From: Prevotella sp. MGM1
GTDB lineage: Bacteria; Bacteroidota; Bacteroidia; Bacteroidales; Bacteroidaceae
DNA length: 64,000 nucleotides
Reading direction: 5' to 3'
NCBI RefSeq assembly: GCF_002933775.1
Contig: NZ_BEWV01000215.1
Coordinates: 1 to 64,000 of the forward strand
The translations under genes were made by a program, and so were the position numbers. Positions 8,463 to 16,725 of the stretch are shown here, one piece after another (within the stretch, counting starts at the first letter, position 1; the number at the start of each line of letters is the position of its first letter). The notes beneath the pieces are model-generated. The model was not told the origin of the DNA. It ran no database searches and was given only the letters and a program-made list of their open reading frames with translations.

Positions 8463-10091
8463 ATGAGAAAATTGTTTACCCTGTTCACCGCAGCCTGCAT
8501 ATCCGCAGCGGCAACGGCCACCGACTTCAACGGCAGACTGATGGTACTAATCAACGGAAGCGCATCTCCGAGCCAGGAGGCCAACATATCCGTGAACAGG
8601 CAGGATGACGGCAAATACACGCTTGAATTGAAAAACTTCATGCTCGGCACGGGAGCCGACGCAATGGGCATCGGAAACATCAAAATCACGGATACCGAAG
8701 CTACTGTCAACGCCAGCGGCACGACAAACCTGAAGACGACACAGACAATCACCATCACGGAGGGCGACGCTTCCGGCGTGATGATGTGGATGGGCCCGAT
8801 GCTCGGTGAGATACCCGTAAGCATAGACGCCGACGTGGATGGCGAAAAGACACTCGCAGCCACCATCGACATTCCGTTCGTATCGATGAACATGCAGATA
8901 AAGGTGCTCTTCGACAGCAGGGCTTACCATATCGGCAACTCCGACTTCGAGAGTTTCCACACCGCCAAACTGTATTCGCCCCTCGAAGACGGCAGCGACT
9001 GGAACTATGAGGCAGGCCCAATGGCTACAAGCAACGAACCGGACCACTGGCACTCATTCATGAGCGCATCGGGAATAAAGCCCCTTATCTACATGGCGGG
9101 ATACACTCCGCACACTTTCACATGCGACACGGTACGCCCCGGAAGCACAGGAACAAAGAGCGTACTGCTGACTTCGGCAGACATGGGATTTTTCGGTGTG
9201 GCCAACGGCACTATAACCACAGGCCGCATCAACACCGGAAGCATCAGCGCCGCAGACCTTGTGAACCACTCATGGAGCTCGCTCGACTCCATTGGAACCG
9301 ACGATAAGGGCGACCCGTTCTACTCATTGATGGCCGGGCGGCCCGACAGTCTGACACTGTGGGTAAAGTTCAAGCAACTTGTTCCGCAGGAGACATACCC
9401 CTATGCCACTGTAAAAGCGGTGATTACGGACGGCAAATACTATCAGGATCCTGAAGACAAGGAGTACGACAATGTCATAGCCAAAGCCGTAAACAACACC
9501 ATCGAAAGCAATAACTTCGAGTGGCAGAGACTCAGCATACCTTTCATATATACAGATAACGGAAAGGAAGGAAAGGTGATCCACGTGACTATATCCACCA
9601 ATGCGGAACCGGGAAAGGGCAGCACCGACTCCCTGATAATAGACGATCTGAGCATATTGTACAACTGCGAGCTGACCGGTCTTAAAGTCAAGGGACAGGG
9701 CATAGACCTCGGTAAAGGCGTATACGATGCCGAAACAAACGCCACACTGATTATGGCAGACGGATTTACAGGCAATGACATCACCGCGGCAGACATCGAG
9801 ACAGCGACGAACGGAAAAGGAGCCAAGGTGATCTACAACGTAGCATACTCGGATACCGACACCTACGTGACGATAACCGTGGTGAGCAACGACCTGAACT
9901 CATACAATACTTACAACGTGGTTTTACCCGGAACGGTGACAGGAATAGAGTGCATCGACAATCCGGAGGCATCCGACACCGTAAAGGCCATATACAACAT
10001 GAAAGGCCAGAAAGTGAGCAAGATGAAGAGCGGAGAGGTATATGTGACCAGATATACCAACGGAAAGACCGTCAAGAGTATAATGAAATAA
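8463..10091 (+). CDS. Secreted calycin-like + PCMD protein with T9SS-like C-terminal tail
   Basis: 542 residues. A signal peptide (about 1-19) is followed by a calycin-like beta-barrel (about 20-145, opening DFNGRLMVLINGSASPSQ) and a PCMD-type jelly roll (about 150-400, with SLIIDDLSILY near its end). Next comes an Ig-like linker (about 405-495), then a short tail with YNMKGQKVSKMKSGEVYVTRY, resembling type IX sorting or anchoring tails. Calycin-like and PCMD modules often occur together in Bacteroidales surface proteins of unknown ligand. It is the third gene of the 6498-10091 set and ends at a strong bidirectional terminator. A role in capture of a carbohydrate or hydrophobic ligand is inference. 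Confidence 0.75.
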   Translation: MRKLFTLFTAACISAAATATDFNGRLMVLINGSASPSQEANISVNRQDDGKYTLELKNFMLGTGADAMGIGNIKITDTEATVNASGTTNLKTTQTITITEGDASGVMMWMGPMLGEIPVSIDADVDGEKTLAATIDIPFVSMNMQIKVLFDSRAYHIGNSDFESFHTAKLYSPLEDGSDWNYEAGPMATSNEPDHWHSFMSASGIKPLIYMAGYTPHTFTCDTVRPGSTGTKSVLLTSADMGFFGVANGTITTGRINTGSISAADLVNHSWSSLDSIGTDDKGDPFYSLMAGRPDSLTLWVKFKQLVPQETYPYATVKAVITDGKYYQDPEDKEYDNVIAKAVNNTIESNNFEWQRLSIPFIYTDNGKEGKVIHVTISTNAEPGKGSTDSLIIDDLSILYNCELTGLKVKGQGIDLGKGVYDAETNATLIMADGFTGNDITAADIETATNGKGAKVIYNVAYSDTDTYVTITVVSNDLNSYNTYNVVLPGTVTGIECIDNPEASDTVKAIYNMKGQKVSKMKSGEVYVTRYTNGKTVKSIMK

Positions 10092-10113
10092 TACCGGAAA
10101 GAGTATTAACTGG

Positions 10114-10164
10114 AAATTAAATCCTCCAAACCGACATCATATCTCGGTTTGGAGGATTTAATTT
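10114..10164. terminator. Bidirectional terminator between convergent genes
   Basis: Perfect 21-bp inverted repeat (10114-10134 with 10144-10164) and a 9-nt loop. The stem ends in A/T runs on both sides, so it can terminate the plus-strand calycin/PCMD operon and the minus-strand fdt operon. Confidence 0.9.
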
Positions 10165-10253
10165 TAACATCTGAAAGAAGTTTATTTAAACATAAGAAAA
10201 GGTTTATCTAAAACTCATTGTCATCGCTTCCGGCTATATTGAAAATCATGTCA

Positions 10254-11423
10254 TCAACTGCCGAAGCTGTTTAGCAAGCCTATCACCGTGTTTATTTCAT
10301 TCTCCGTGAGCACCTGATTGCAAGGTATGCTCAGTTCCTCACTGTGTATACGCTCCGTTATCGGCAGTGACATATCGGCCATATGCCTGTAACAACCTTG
10401 CTTATGGGGGGGCACGGGATAATGGATTACCGTCTGCACGCCATTATCATAGAGGTATTTCCGCAACTCGTCGCGCCGATTGCAAAGTACTGGAAATATG
10501 TGAAAGACATTGTCGGAACAGTAGTCTTCCGTCGGAATGGTTATAAACGGATTACGCACATTGTCAATATACAATGCGGCAAGTCGGCGGCGGCATTCAT
10601 TATCAATGTCAAGATAAGCCAGTTTGACATCAAGCACGGCAGCCTGTATCTCATCGAGACGACTGTTTCGACCCTCGTACGGGAAGATATACTTTCTTGA
10701 GGAACCGTAATTAGCCAGCGTTCTCACCATTTCGGCAAGCTCGCTGTCGTCTGTTGTCACGGCTCCTCCGTCGCCGAGGGCACCCAAGTTCTTCCCCGGA
10801 TAGAAACTATGGGCGGCAGCGCTACCGAGCGAACCGGTGCGGCGAGGACTATCCAGAACTTCATTTCCACATCCCGCCACTTTTTTCTCACACCATCCGG
10901 AAACGTCTGCTCCGCCGAATGTGCAACCGTGGGCCTGCGCATTGTCTTCAATAAGCTTGAGATTATGCCGCCTGCATATATCTCCTATCGCATCCGTATA
11001 AGCGCATTTACCGTAAAGATGCACTATCATCACGGCCCGCGTGCGGTCTGTCAAGGCGCGTTCTATCAGCGAGTCGTCTATCTGGAACGTTTCGATCCTC
11101 GGTTCCACGAGCACCGGCACAAGACGGTTGGCGGTTATTGCAAGAATGGTAGCAATGTAAGTATTGGCCGGAACAATGACCTCGTCACCCTCATTCATCA
11201 CTCCAAGCTCTATATAGGCCCGAAGAATGAGTGTCAAAGCATCGAGACCGTTGGCGCATCCTATGCAATGCGCCGTACCGATATAGCGGGAATAATCTGT
11301 CTCGAAAGCCGCATTAGCGTCTCCTTGCAGATACCATCCGCTGTCTACGACACGACGTACAGCGTCATTAATCTCTCCGGCATGCCGCTCCGTGACCTTT
11401 TTCAGTTCGAGATATTTTATCAT
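10254..11423 (-). CDS. DegT/DnrJ/EryC1 sugar aminotransferase (FdtB-like)
   Basis: 389 residues; a fold-type I PLP enzyme that aminates a nucleotide keto-sugar. The PLP lysine lies in SFYPGKNLGALGDGGAV; GCANGLDAL (phosphate loop) and EDNAQAHG are also present. Neighbours (FdtA-like ketoisomerase, RfbB) point to a dTDP-3-keto-6-deoxyhexose substrate, giving dTDP-3-amino-3,6-dideoxyhexose. Oddities: about 20 extra residues (VSGWCEKKVAGCGNEVLDSP) sit between the Asp loop and RRTGSLG, and a C7 run (plus G7, 10406-10412) encodes the Pro-Pro of VPPHKQG. The gene begins 5 bp after the FemAB-like gene and is last in the run. Whether the product is the Fuc3N or Qui3N isomer cannot be told. Confidence 0.85.
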   Translation of the reverse strand: MIKYLELKKVTERHAGEINDAVRRVVDSGWYLQGDANAAFETDYSRYIGTAHCIGCANGLDALTLILRAYIELGVMNEGDEVIVPANTYIATILAITANRLVPVLVEPRIETFQIDDSLIERALTDRTRAVMIVHLYGKCAYTDAIGDICRRHNLKLIEDNAQAHGCTFGGADVSGWCEKKVAGCGNEVLDSPRRTGSLGSAAAHSFYPGKNLGALGDGGAVTTDDSELAEMVRTLANYGSSRKYIFPYEGRNSRLDEIQAAVLDVKLAYLDIDNECRRRLAALYIDNVRNPFITIPTEDYCSDNVFHIFPVLCNRRDELRKYLYDNGVQTVIHYPVPPHKQGCYRHMADMSLPITERIHSEELSIPCNQVLTENEINTVIGLLNSFGS

Positions 11424-11428
11424 TACCG

Positions 11429-12352
11429 TTATATTTCAAATGAGAATTTAAGGGAACTGCGGCATCCTATACCTTCCTTAAAAGAACAAAGGCCGTAATT
11501 AGGGACACCGTTTTCCGTTGAAGGGCCTATGTCGAGAATCCTGACACCATGGCCTCTATAATATTCAAAAATGCGGAACGCAAGATAATTCATCGGCCGC
11601 AGACGCGAATACTCACGCAAATCCCCCCAATAAATCACCTGGCATATATCATCGGTGACATGGAATATCTGGGCGGCGGCGATATCGTTGCCTTCATGTT
11701 CAAGTAGAAAGAAATCGGCATCCACGACTTTTATCGTATTGACAACATCATCGTGAGACATCCGCAACGGATAGCCTTGGTCCTCTCTGTTTCGCCTTAT
11801 CACACAATATGCCCGATCGACACCCTCAACATCGCCGCTGTCTATATGCCGGAATACAAAATCCTCTTTCATGGCCTGGCGCAGTTTGTTCTTCGCTGTG
11901 CGCTCCAAAGACATTCCGTAATTGTCAAAGTCGGAAATGAGAAAATGGTAATTGACATCCATGGAACATATTCTCCCGAAACGGTGCATGGAGTTTGTCA
12001 TCACGGAGAGTTGCCGTTCGTCATAAAATACCGGAGGCAATGTCATCACTACCGGCCTTGACATGCCATCGCCATAATCTTTCAATAAAGCGACCGCTTC
12101 GTCCACAAACTCGAAACATTGCTGCCTGTTGGTAGTAAAACCTCCGAACGGAGCGGAAAAAGGAGAAAGCAGCCGGCCGTTCCGCTCACCGAGAACAAGG
12201 CCGAAACGCACTTTTGAATTTTCAAATAACAGATAATGGAGGCTGTCGGCCTTTTCTCTGTTCAACTCAGAGAAACCGACCGTATTGTAAATATGCGGAT
12301 ATCGCATAAAGAACTCTTTATACTCCGCCGCAGAAGTCTCTGTTATTCGCAT
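11429..12352 (-). CDS. FemAB/GNAT-like acyltransferase in amino-sugar cluster
   Basis: 307 residues. The sequence resembles the duplicated-GNAT FemAB fold (Acetyltransf_6 type): RTAKNKLRQAMKEDF mid-protein, then FFLLEHEGNDIAAAQIFH and a late GPSTENGVPNYGLCSFKEG motif. Such proteins transfer acyl or aminoacyl groups to amines. It lies between an FdtA-like isomerase and an FdtB-like aminotransferase, where other organisms carry a hexapeptide or GNAT N-acetyltransferase (FdtC/FdhC), so I infer it N-acylates the 3-amino group made by its neighbour. This is position-based; a role in peptidoglycan-type peptide modification is the alternative. Confidence 0.7.
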   Translation of the reverse strand: MRITETSAAEYKEFFMRYPHIYNTVGFSELNREKADSLHYLLFENSKVRFGLVLGERNGRLLSPFSAPFGGFTTNRQQCFEFVDEAVALLKDYGDGMSRPVVMTLPPVFYDERQLSVMTNSMHRFGRICSMDVNYHFLISDFDNYGMSLERTAKNKLRQAMKEDFVFRHIDSGDVEGVDRAYCVIRRNREDQGYPLRMSHDDVVNTIKVVDADFFLLEHEGNDIAAAQIFHVTDDICQVIYWGDLREYSRLRPMNYLAFRIFEYYRGHGVRILDIGPSTENGVPNYGLCSFKEGIGCRSSLKFSFEI

Positions 12353-12413
12353 CCCTTACGACTTTTATCCACACCCATAAACCTTTCGCGACCATCAATC
12401 AAGCCTTTCATCA

Positions 12414-12821
12414 TCACCTGTTACGACTTGCGATAAACTCGTCGTAGTCGCGAATATAGTCTTCTTCCTCAAACAGCTCGGACGCAAGGACAAGACAAAC
12501 TGCACCCGAAGAAAAATCGTCAAGCGTGCGCCAGATACCGGTATCAACATAAAGCCCCTGATAAGGATGGTTCAAATGAAAAGTGACACGCTCTTCTCCA
12601 TCGTCAAGAGTTACATCGAAAGAACCGCTTACAGCTATTATCAACTCCTTACATAACTTGTGGGCATGGCCTCCCCTGCTCTCACCCGCCGGTATATCAT
12701 ACGTCCAATAAACACGTTTTATGTCAAAAGGCACGTTTCTTATGCCGTCGGCCACTGTCAGATTACCCCGCGGATCAATAATCTTGGGCAGTTCGATTAT
12801 CCTTCCCTTGGATGGATTCAT
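12414..12821 (-). CDS. fdtA: Sugar 3,4-ketoisomerase, FdtA/WxcM-like cupin
   Basis: 135 residues; a small cupin of the FdtA/QdtA family. Visible motifs are the opening IIELPKIIDPRGNLTVADG, GGHAHKLCKELIIAVSG with the paired His-x-His of the cupin, and LNHPYQGLYV with a late WRTLDDFSSGAVCLVLAS. The family converts dTDP-4-keto-6-deoxyglucose, the RfbB product, to a dTDP-3-keto isomer, the substrate for the nearby aminotransferase. FdtA and QdtA differ in product stereochemistry and I cannot tell them apart by eye. It follows purT after 140 bp that hold an inverted repeat. Confidence 0.85.
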   Translation of the reverse strand: MNPSKGRIIELPKIIDPRGNLTVADGIRNVPFDIKRVYWTYDIPAGESRGGHAHKLCKELIIAVSGSFDVTLDDGEERVTFHLNHPYQGLYVDTGIWRTLDDFSSGAVCLVLASELFEEEDYIRDYDEFIASRNR

Positions 12822-12849
12822 ATTTGATATCGAGTATATTTAAAGATAT

Positions 12850-12948
12850 GGACATGCGGCACGGGCATCTACTCCGGAGTTCATTATCCCCGCCACTTAA
12901 TCATACACGCAAAGGACACTACCCGCCACCGGCTCGTGCCGCATGTCC
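12850..12948. repeat. 14-bp inverted repeat spanning the purT-fdtA gap
   Basis: GGACATGCGGCACG (12850-12863) is exactly complementary to CGTGCCGCATGTCC (12935-12948), with 71 nt between. It fills most of the 140-bp gap between two minus-strand genes. It could form a long-loop RNA stem or mark the ends of a small inserted segment. Confidence 0.6.
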
Positions 12949-12961
12949 GTCACCCTATGAA

Positions 12962-14122
12962 TTACTTTATAATTGTATCGGCAAGGCGCTTGGCTTTATC
13001 GCGCAAAGCGTCAATATCGGCATCAACCTCACCGTAACAGAGCACCACTCCCATACGGCGATTGACGTGCTGGTCGGGCTTTCCGAATATGCGTATGCGC
13101 GTATGATCTTCCTTCAATGCGTCAACGAAATTGTATTCAGGCTCATAGCCGGCATCTTCCTTTGCCAGAACCACGGCGCTCGCACCGGCATGTTCGAGAT
13201 GAATGCCTGCGATCGGCAGTCCCATAACGGCACGGAAGTGCAATTCGAATTCGCTGAGATTGGTGGTATGACCGAGTGTTACCATACCCGTATCATGCGG
13301 GCGGGGAGACAACTCGCTGAAAATAACACCCTGTTCACGACTGTAAAAGAATTCAACACCCCATATACCGGCACCTGTGAGTGCCTTTGTAACCTTGTCG
13401 GCCATCTGCTGAGCGTCTTTCAACGCCTTGTCATCAATGGCATACGGCTGCCAGCTCTCACGGTAATCACCACCTTTCTGTATATGACCTATAGGCGGAC
13501 AGAACAGCGTAGGGCCGTCTTTCTGGGTCACTGTGAGAAGAGTGAACTCACTGTCGAAATGTATGAACTCCTCTATTATCACTTCTTTCACGTCTCCGCG
13601 ACTGCCTTCCATAGCCTCATTGAAAGCTTTTTCAAGCTCGTCGGCACTCTTGACAGTGCTCTGTCCGTGACCTGAAGACGACATCAGAGGTTTAATTACA
13701 CACGGGAAACCGATTTCCTTGCTTGCCTCTTTCAACTCATCGAAAGTCTTGGCATAGAAATACTTGGCCGTGCGCAGTCCCAGTTCCTTGGCGGCGAGAT
13801 CGCGGATAGCCTTACGGTTCATCGTGTAATTCACCGCACGGGCACTCGGTGTCACCTGTATGCCCTGCTTTTCGAAGTCAAAAAGACGCTCAGTACGTAT
13901 AGCCTCTATTTCCGGCACGATAATATCAGGCTGATGCTTCTCTACCACCGCGGCCAAAGCATCGCCGTCGAGCATGCTGAATATTTCCCTCTCGTCCGCA
14001 ACCTGCATTGCCGGTGCGTTATCATAACGGTCGCAAGCAATGACATACTGACCCGCGCGCTTTGCCGCAATGACGAATTCCTTGCCCAATTCGCCTGAGC
14101 CTAATAATAATATTTTCTTCAT
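12962..14122 (-). CDS. purT: Formate-dependent phosphoribosylglycinamide formyltransferase (GAR transformylase 2)
   Basis: 386 residues; an ATP-grasp enzyme of purine biosynthesis that makes formyl-GAR from GAR, formate and ATP. N-terminal nucleotide fold: [18 protein letters not shown]-grasp features: [11 protein letters not shown] glycine loop, [20 protein letters not shown], and the metal-binding [25 protein letters not shown]. Length and motifs are standard, so it should be active. The ATG at 14122 overlaps the TGA of the upstream small gene (ATGA), implying coupled translation; an in-frame extension upstream lies inside that gene and is rejected. Its place in a sugar-nucleotide gene run is unusual. 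Confidence 0.95.
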   Translation of the reverse strand: MKKILLLGSGELGKEFVIAAKRAGQYVIACDRYDNAPAMQVADEREIFSMLDGDALAAVVEKHQPDIIVPEIEAIRTERLFDFEKQGIQVTPSARAVNYTMNRKAIRDLAAKELGLRTAKYFYAKTFDELKEASKEIGFPCVIKPLMSSSGHGQSTVKSADELEKAFNEAMEGSRGDVKEVIIEEFIHFDSEFTLLTVTQKDGPTLFCPPIGHIQKGGDYRESWQPYAIDDKALKDAQQMADKVTKALTGAGIWGVEFFYSREQGVIFSELSPRPHDTGMVTLGHTTNLSEFELHFRAVMGLPIAGIHLEHAGASAVVLAKEDAGYEPEYNFVDALKEDHTRIRIFGKPDQHVNRRMGVVLCYGEVDADIDALRDKAKRLADTIIK

Positions 14123-14418
14123 ATTGTTTGTTGAATCATTTGCCATTCCGGCGTTATCGCTAATTTTCTGACGCACCCGTCTATAGTCTCCATCATCTCT
14201 TCGGGAGTCACCCCACGGCTTGCCGCTATCTCATCAAGGGCTATCCGCTCCATGCCGAACAACCCGTAATAGCCGGTCACGGCATGTTCGTCTTCCGGTG
14301 TGAGCAGGTGCATTATATGCTCCATGGCATGAACAATATCGCCACTCACGCTCTCGGGCGTATATGAGAGCCTTACGAGAAACGAATGCAGCCCTTTGCT
14401 TATATTATCTGTCGGCAT
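14119..14418 (-). CDS. Small protein with sigma-70 region 4-like helix-turn-helix
   Basis: 99 residues. Residues about 39-90 ([20 protein letters not shown], then [20 protein letters not shown] and IDGCVRKL) line up well by eye with sigma-70 region 4.2: LTP-E, a YGL stretch, L-EIA, GVT-E and RKL. The N-terminal 38 residues lack sigma region 2. It overlaps rfbB's 3' end by 14 bp and purT's start by 4 bp, so it is firmly embedded in the operon. It could be a stand-alone DNA-binding or anti-sigma-type regulator, or a structural protein that keeps the fold. Function unknown; the helix-turn-helix resemblance is moderately strong. Confidence 0.7.
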   Translation of the reverse strand: MPTDNISKGLHSFLVRLSYTPESVSGDIVHAMEHIMHLLTPEDEHAVTGYYGLFGMERIALDEIAASRGVTPEEMMETIDGCVRKLAITPEWQMIQQTI

Positions 14419-15517
14419 ACATGCTCTCGTAATACTTCTCGTACTCTCCGCTTGTGATATTATCCATCCATTCCTGGTTGTCGAGATACCAGCGTACGGT
14501 CTTCTCTATACCCTCCTCAAACTGCAAACTCGGTTCCCATCCAAGCTCGTTTTTAAGTTTGGTGGAATCTATAGCATAGCGCATATCATGCCCCTGGCGG
14601 TCTGTCACGTATGTGATAAGATCGAGATCCTCACCTTCTTTGCGTCCAAGCAAACGGTCGACGGTGTTTATCACAACCTTTATTATATCTATGTTCTTCC
14701 ACTCGTTGAAGCCTCCGATATTGTATGTGTCGGCTATCTTGCCGTTGTGGAATATCACATCGATGGCTCTCGCATGGTCTACCACATACAGCCAGTCGCG
14801 CACGTTCTCGCCCTTGCCGTATACTGGCAGCGGCTTGCGGTGGCGTATATTGTTGATAAAGAGCGGGATTAATTTTTCCGGGAACTGATACGGACCGTAA
14901 TTGTTCGAGCAGTTCGTCACTATCGTAGGCATTCCGTAGGTATCATGGAACGCACGCACAAAATGATCGCTTGATGCTTTCGACGCCGAATAAGGCGAAT
15001 GGGGATTGTATTTGGTATACTCGTGAAAGAACTCATCGCCATATACCTCATGAGCGGATATTTCAGACGGTTTGCCTTCCGGATGAGTAAGTTCCAACGC
15101 TCCGTAAACCTCATCTGTAGAGATGTGGTAGAACTTCTTGCCCTCATATCTCTCGGGCAGTGACTCCCAGTATGTCTTGGCAGCTTGAAGTAGCGACAGA
15201 GTACCCATCACATTGGTTCTGGCGAATGTGAACGGATCTTTGATACTCCTGTCAACATGGCTCTCGGCGGCAAGGTGTATTATTCCGTCCACACGGTGCG
15301 TCTTCATCAGATCGAACATGAAGTCAAAATCACAGATATCCGCTTTCACGAACCTGTAGTTAGGCTTGCCTTCTATATCTCTCAAATTGGCCAGATTACC
15401 GGCATACGTGAGTTTATCCACATTGATGATATCATAATCCGGATATTTGTTCACAAACAGGCGGACTACATGGCTGCCTATAAATCCGGCTCCTCCGGTG
15501 ATTATTATTGTCTTCAT
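14405..15517 (-). CDS. rfbB: dTDP-glucose 4,6-dehydratase
   Basis: 370 residues; an extended short-chain dehydrogenase converting dTDP-glucose to dTDP-4-keto-6-deoxyglucose. It has the NAD-binding GGAGFIGSHV, HLAAESHVDRSI, the active-site region ISTDEVYGAL, and the YxxxK pair in SPYSASKASSDHFVRAF. Length is normal. The product feeds both rhamnose and the 3-amino-sugar route encoded by fdtA and fdtB downstream; rfbA, rfbC and rfbD are not in the window. The gene lies 41 bp after the phosphoesterase and overlaps the small sigma-4-like gene. Confidence 0.95.
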   Translation of the reverse strand: MKTIIITGGAGFIGSHVVRLFVNKYPDYDIINVDKLTYAGNLANLRDIEGKPNYRFVKADICDFDFMFDLMKTHRVDGIIHLAAESHVDRSIKDPFTFARTNVMGTLSLLQAAKTYWESLPERYEGKKFYHISTDEVYGALELTHPEGKPSEISAHEVYGDEFFHEYTKYNPHSPYSASKASSDHFVRAFHDTYGMPTIVTNCSNNYGPYQFPEKLIPLFINNIRHRKPLPVYGKGENVRDWLYVVDHARAIDVIFHNGKIADTYNIGGFNEWKNIDIIKVVINTVDRLLGRKEGEDLDLITYVTDRQGHDMRYAIDSTKLKNELGWEPSLQFEEGIEKTVRWYLDNQEWMDNITSGEYEKYYESMYADR

Positions 15518-15558
15518 ACTCTGTTATTTTTGGTTGATATGTCTTTTGTTGTTATCTA

Positions 15559-16068
15559 TCACAGTTCCGCCTTCCGGTGGTCTCCTAATGTAATAACTTC
15601 ACAATCAGTGAATTTATTGCCCTCTATTGTAAGTCTTATCACCGTCCGTTCCTTGTGCCACCCTTGCAGACCTGCCGCACCGGGATTTATGTGCAACAAA
15701 TTCAGCGTCTTGTCATATTTCACTTTCAATATATGAGAATGGCCGCTTATAAACAGTTGAGGGGGCGAGGCGTATATCATGCTTCTTATCGAGCAATCGT
15801 AATTGCCGGGATACCCTCCGATATGTTTCATCAGCACATCCACGTCCTCACATTTCCAACGTAGGGTCTCACGGTACATCAGCCGCAGGTCACCTCCGTC
15901 ACAGTTACCGCATACGGCTCTGAGCGGACGAAAGGCGGCCAGTTTTTCCGCCACTTCGAGCGAACCTATATCGCCCGCATGCCATATCTCGTCGCATGGG
16001 TCGAAGTATTTCAGGTAGCGGTCGTCCCAGTAAGAATGCGTATCGCTGATTATTCCTATTCTCTTCAT
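15559..16068 (-). CDS. YfcE/MJ0936-family metallophosphoesterase
   Basis: 169 residues; a compact calcineurin-like phosphodiesterase. Metal-ligand motifs are in order: GIISDTHSY (D-x-H), EIWHAGDIGS (GD), AVCGNCDGG (GNCD), GHSHI (GHxH), with LLHINPGAAG at the end. Relatives hydrolyse phosphodiester model substrates; the cellular substrate is unknown. It is tightly packed between the kinase-like gene and rfbB on the same strand. A role linked to sugar nucleotides is suggested only by position. Confidence 0.88.
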   Translation of the reverse strand: MKRIGIISDTHSYWDDRYLKYFDPCDEIWHAGDIGSLEVAEKLAAFRPLRAVCGNCDGGDLRLMYRETLRWKCEDVDVLMKHIGGYPGNYDCSIRSMIYASPPQLFISGHSHILKVKYDKTLNLLHINPGAAGLQGWHKERTVIRLTIEGNKFTDCEVITLGDHRKAEL

Positions 16069-16110
16069 CGCTTCATGCGTTTATTCACTAATGAATCATC
16101 GTGCGGAAGC

Positions 16111-16725
16111 TCAACGCTCCGTAGCCAAAGCCTGCTCTATGAAACGGGATATATAATCCACCGTGCCGGACATGCCGAGAACGCTCGAATTCACACACAG
16201 GTCGTAACTCTCGCTGTGCCCCCACTTCTTCCCTGTATAGTAATTATAGTAAGATGCCCTCTCGCTGTCTCCTTTCGATATTCGCTTGCGTGCCTCGGCC
16301 TCATCCAGTCCGTCACGTCCGCAGATGCGGTTTATGCGGTCTTCGGTATTTGCCGTGACAAATATATTCACGACATCTGTACGGTCACGCAGCACATAGT
16401 CTGCACACCGACCTACAAACACGCATGCCCCGGATTCGGCCGCCTTGCGTATGGCATCGCTCTGAAACTTGAAGAGACTCTCCTGCGACAGGTTGTTATT
16501 ATAGAAGTTTCCGTCGCTCATATGCGGAACGTGCAGATGAAATATTGTCTTGAAAAAGTTTTTGTTCTCATCGTTACGTTCGAAAAACTCCTCGCAGAAT
16601 CCGCTTTCCTTTGCTGCCAGATTGAGCAGTTCCCTATCATAGAAGCGACAGTTGAAACGCTCCGCCAGACGGGAAGCTATAGTGCGTCCGCCGCTGCCGA
16701 GTTGCCGTCCTACATTTATTATCAT
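16111..16725 (-). CDS. Cytidylate kinase-like family protein
   Basis: 204 residues. The P-loop GRQLGSGGRTIA at the N-terminus and RLAERFNCRFYDRELL fit the AAA-type cytidylate kinase-like family (PF13189), with later VFVGRCADYVLRD and a basic lid region RICGRDGLDEAEARKRI. A genuine cmk is present at 49.5 kb, so this paralogue probably phosphorylates another substrate or has a regulatory role. Its ATG overlaps the TGA of the MATE gene? No: the MATE stop (16722-16724) overlaps this gene's start codon (16723-16725), so the kinase-like gene is downstream in position but the MATE gene is transcribed after it; coupling is by ATGA. Confidence 0.8.
   Translation of the reverse strand: MIINVGRQLGSGGRTIASRLAERFNCRFYDRELLNLAAKESGFCEEFFERNDENKNFFKTIFHLHVPHMSDGNFYNNNLSQESLFKFQSDAIRKAAESGACVFVGRCADYVLRDRTDVVNIFVTANTEDRINRICGRDGLDEAEARKRISKGDSERASYYNYYTGKKWGHSESYDLCVNSSVLGMSGTVDYISRFIEQALATER

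Noticed and set aside
12850-12948. Integron attC-like site
   Set aside because: No attC core sites, no integrase gene, and the flanks belong to one minus-strand gene run.
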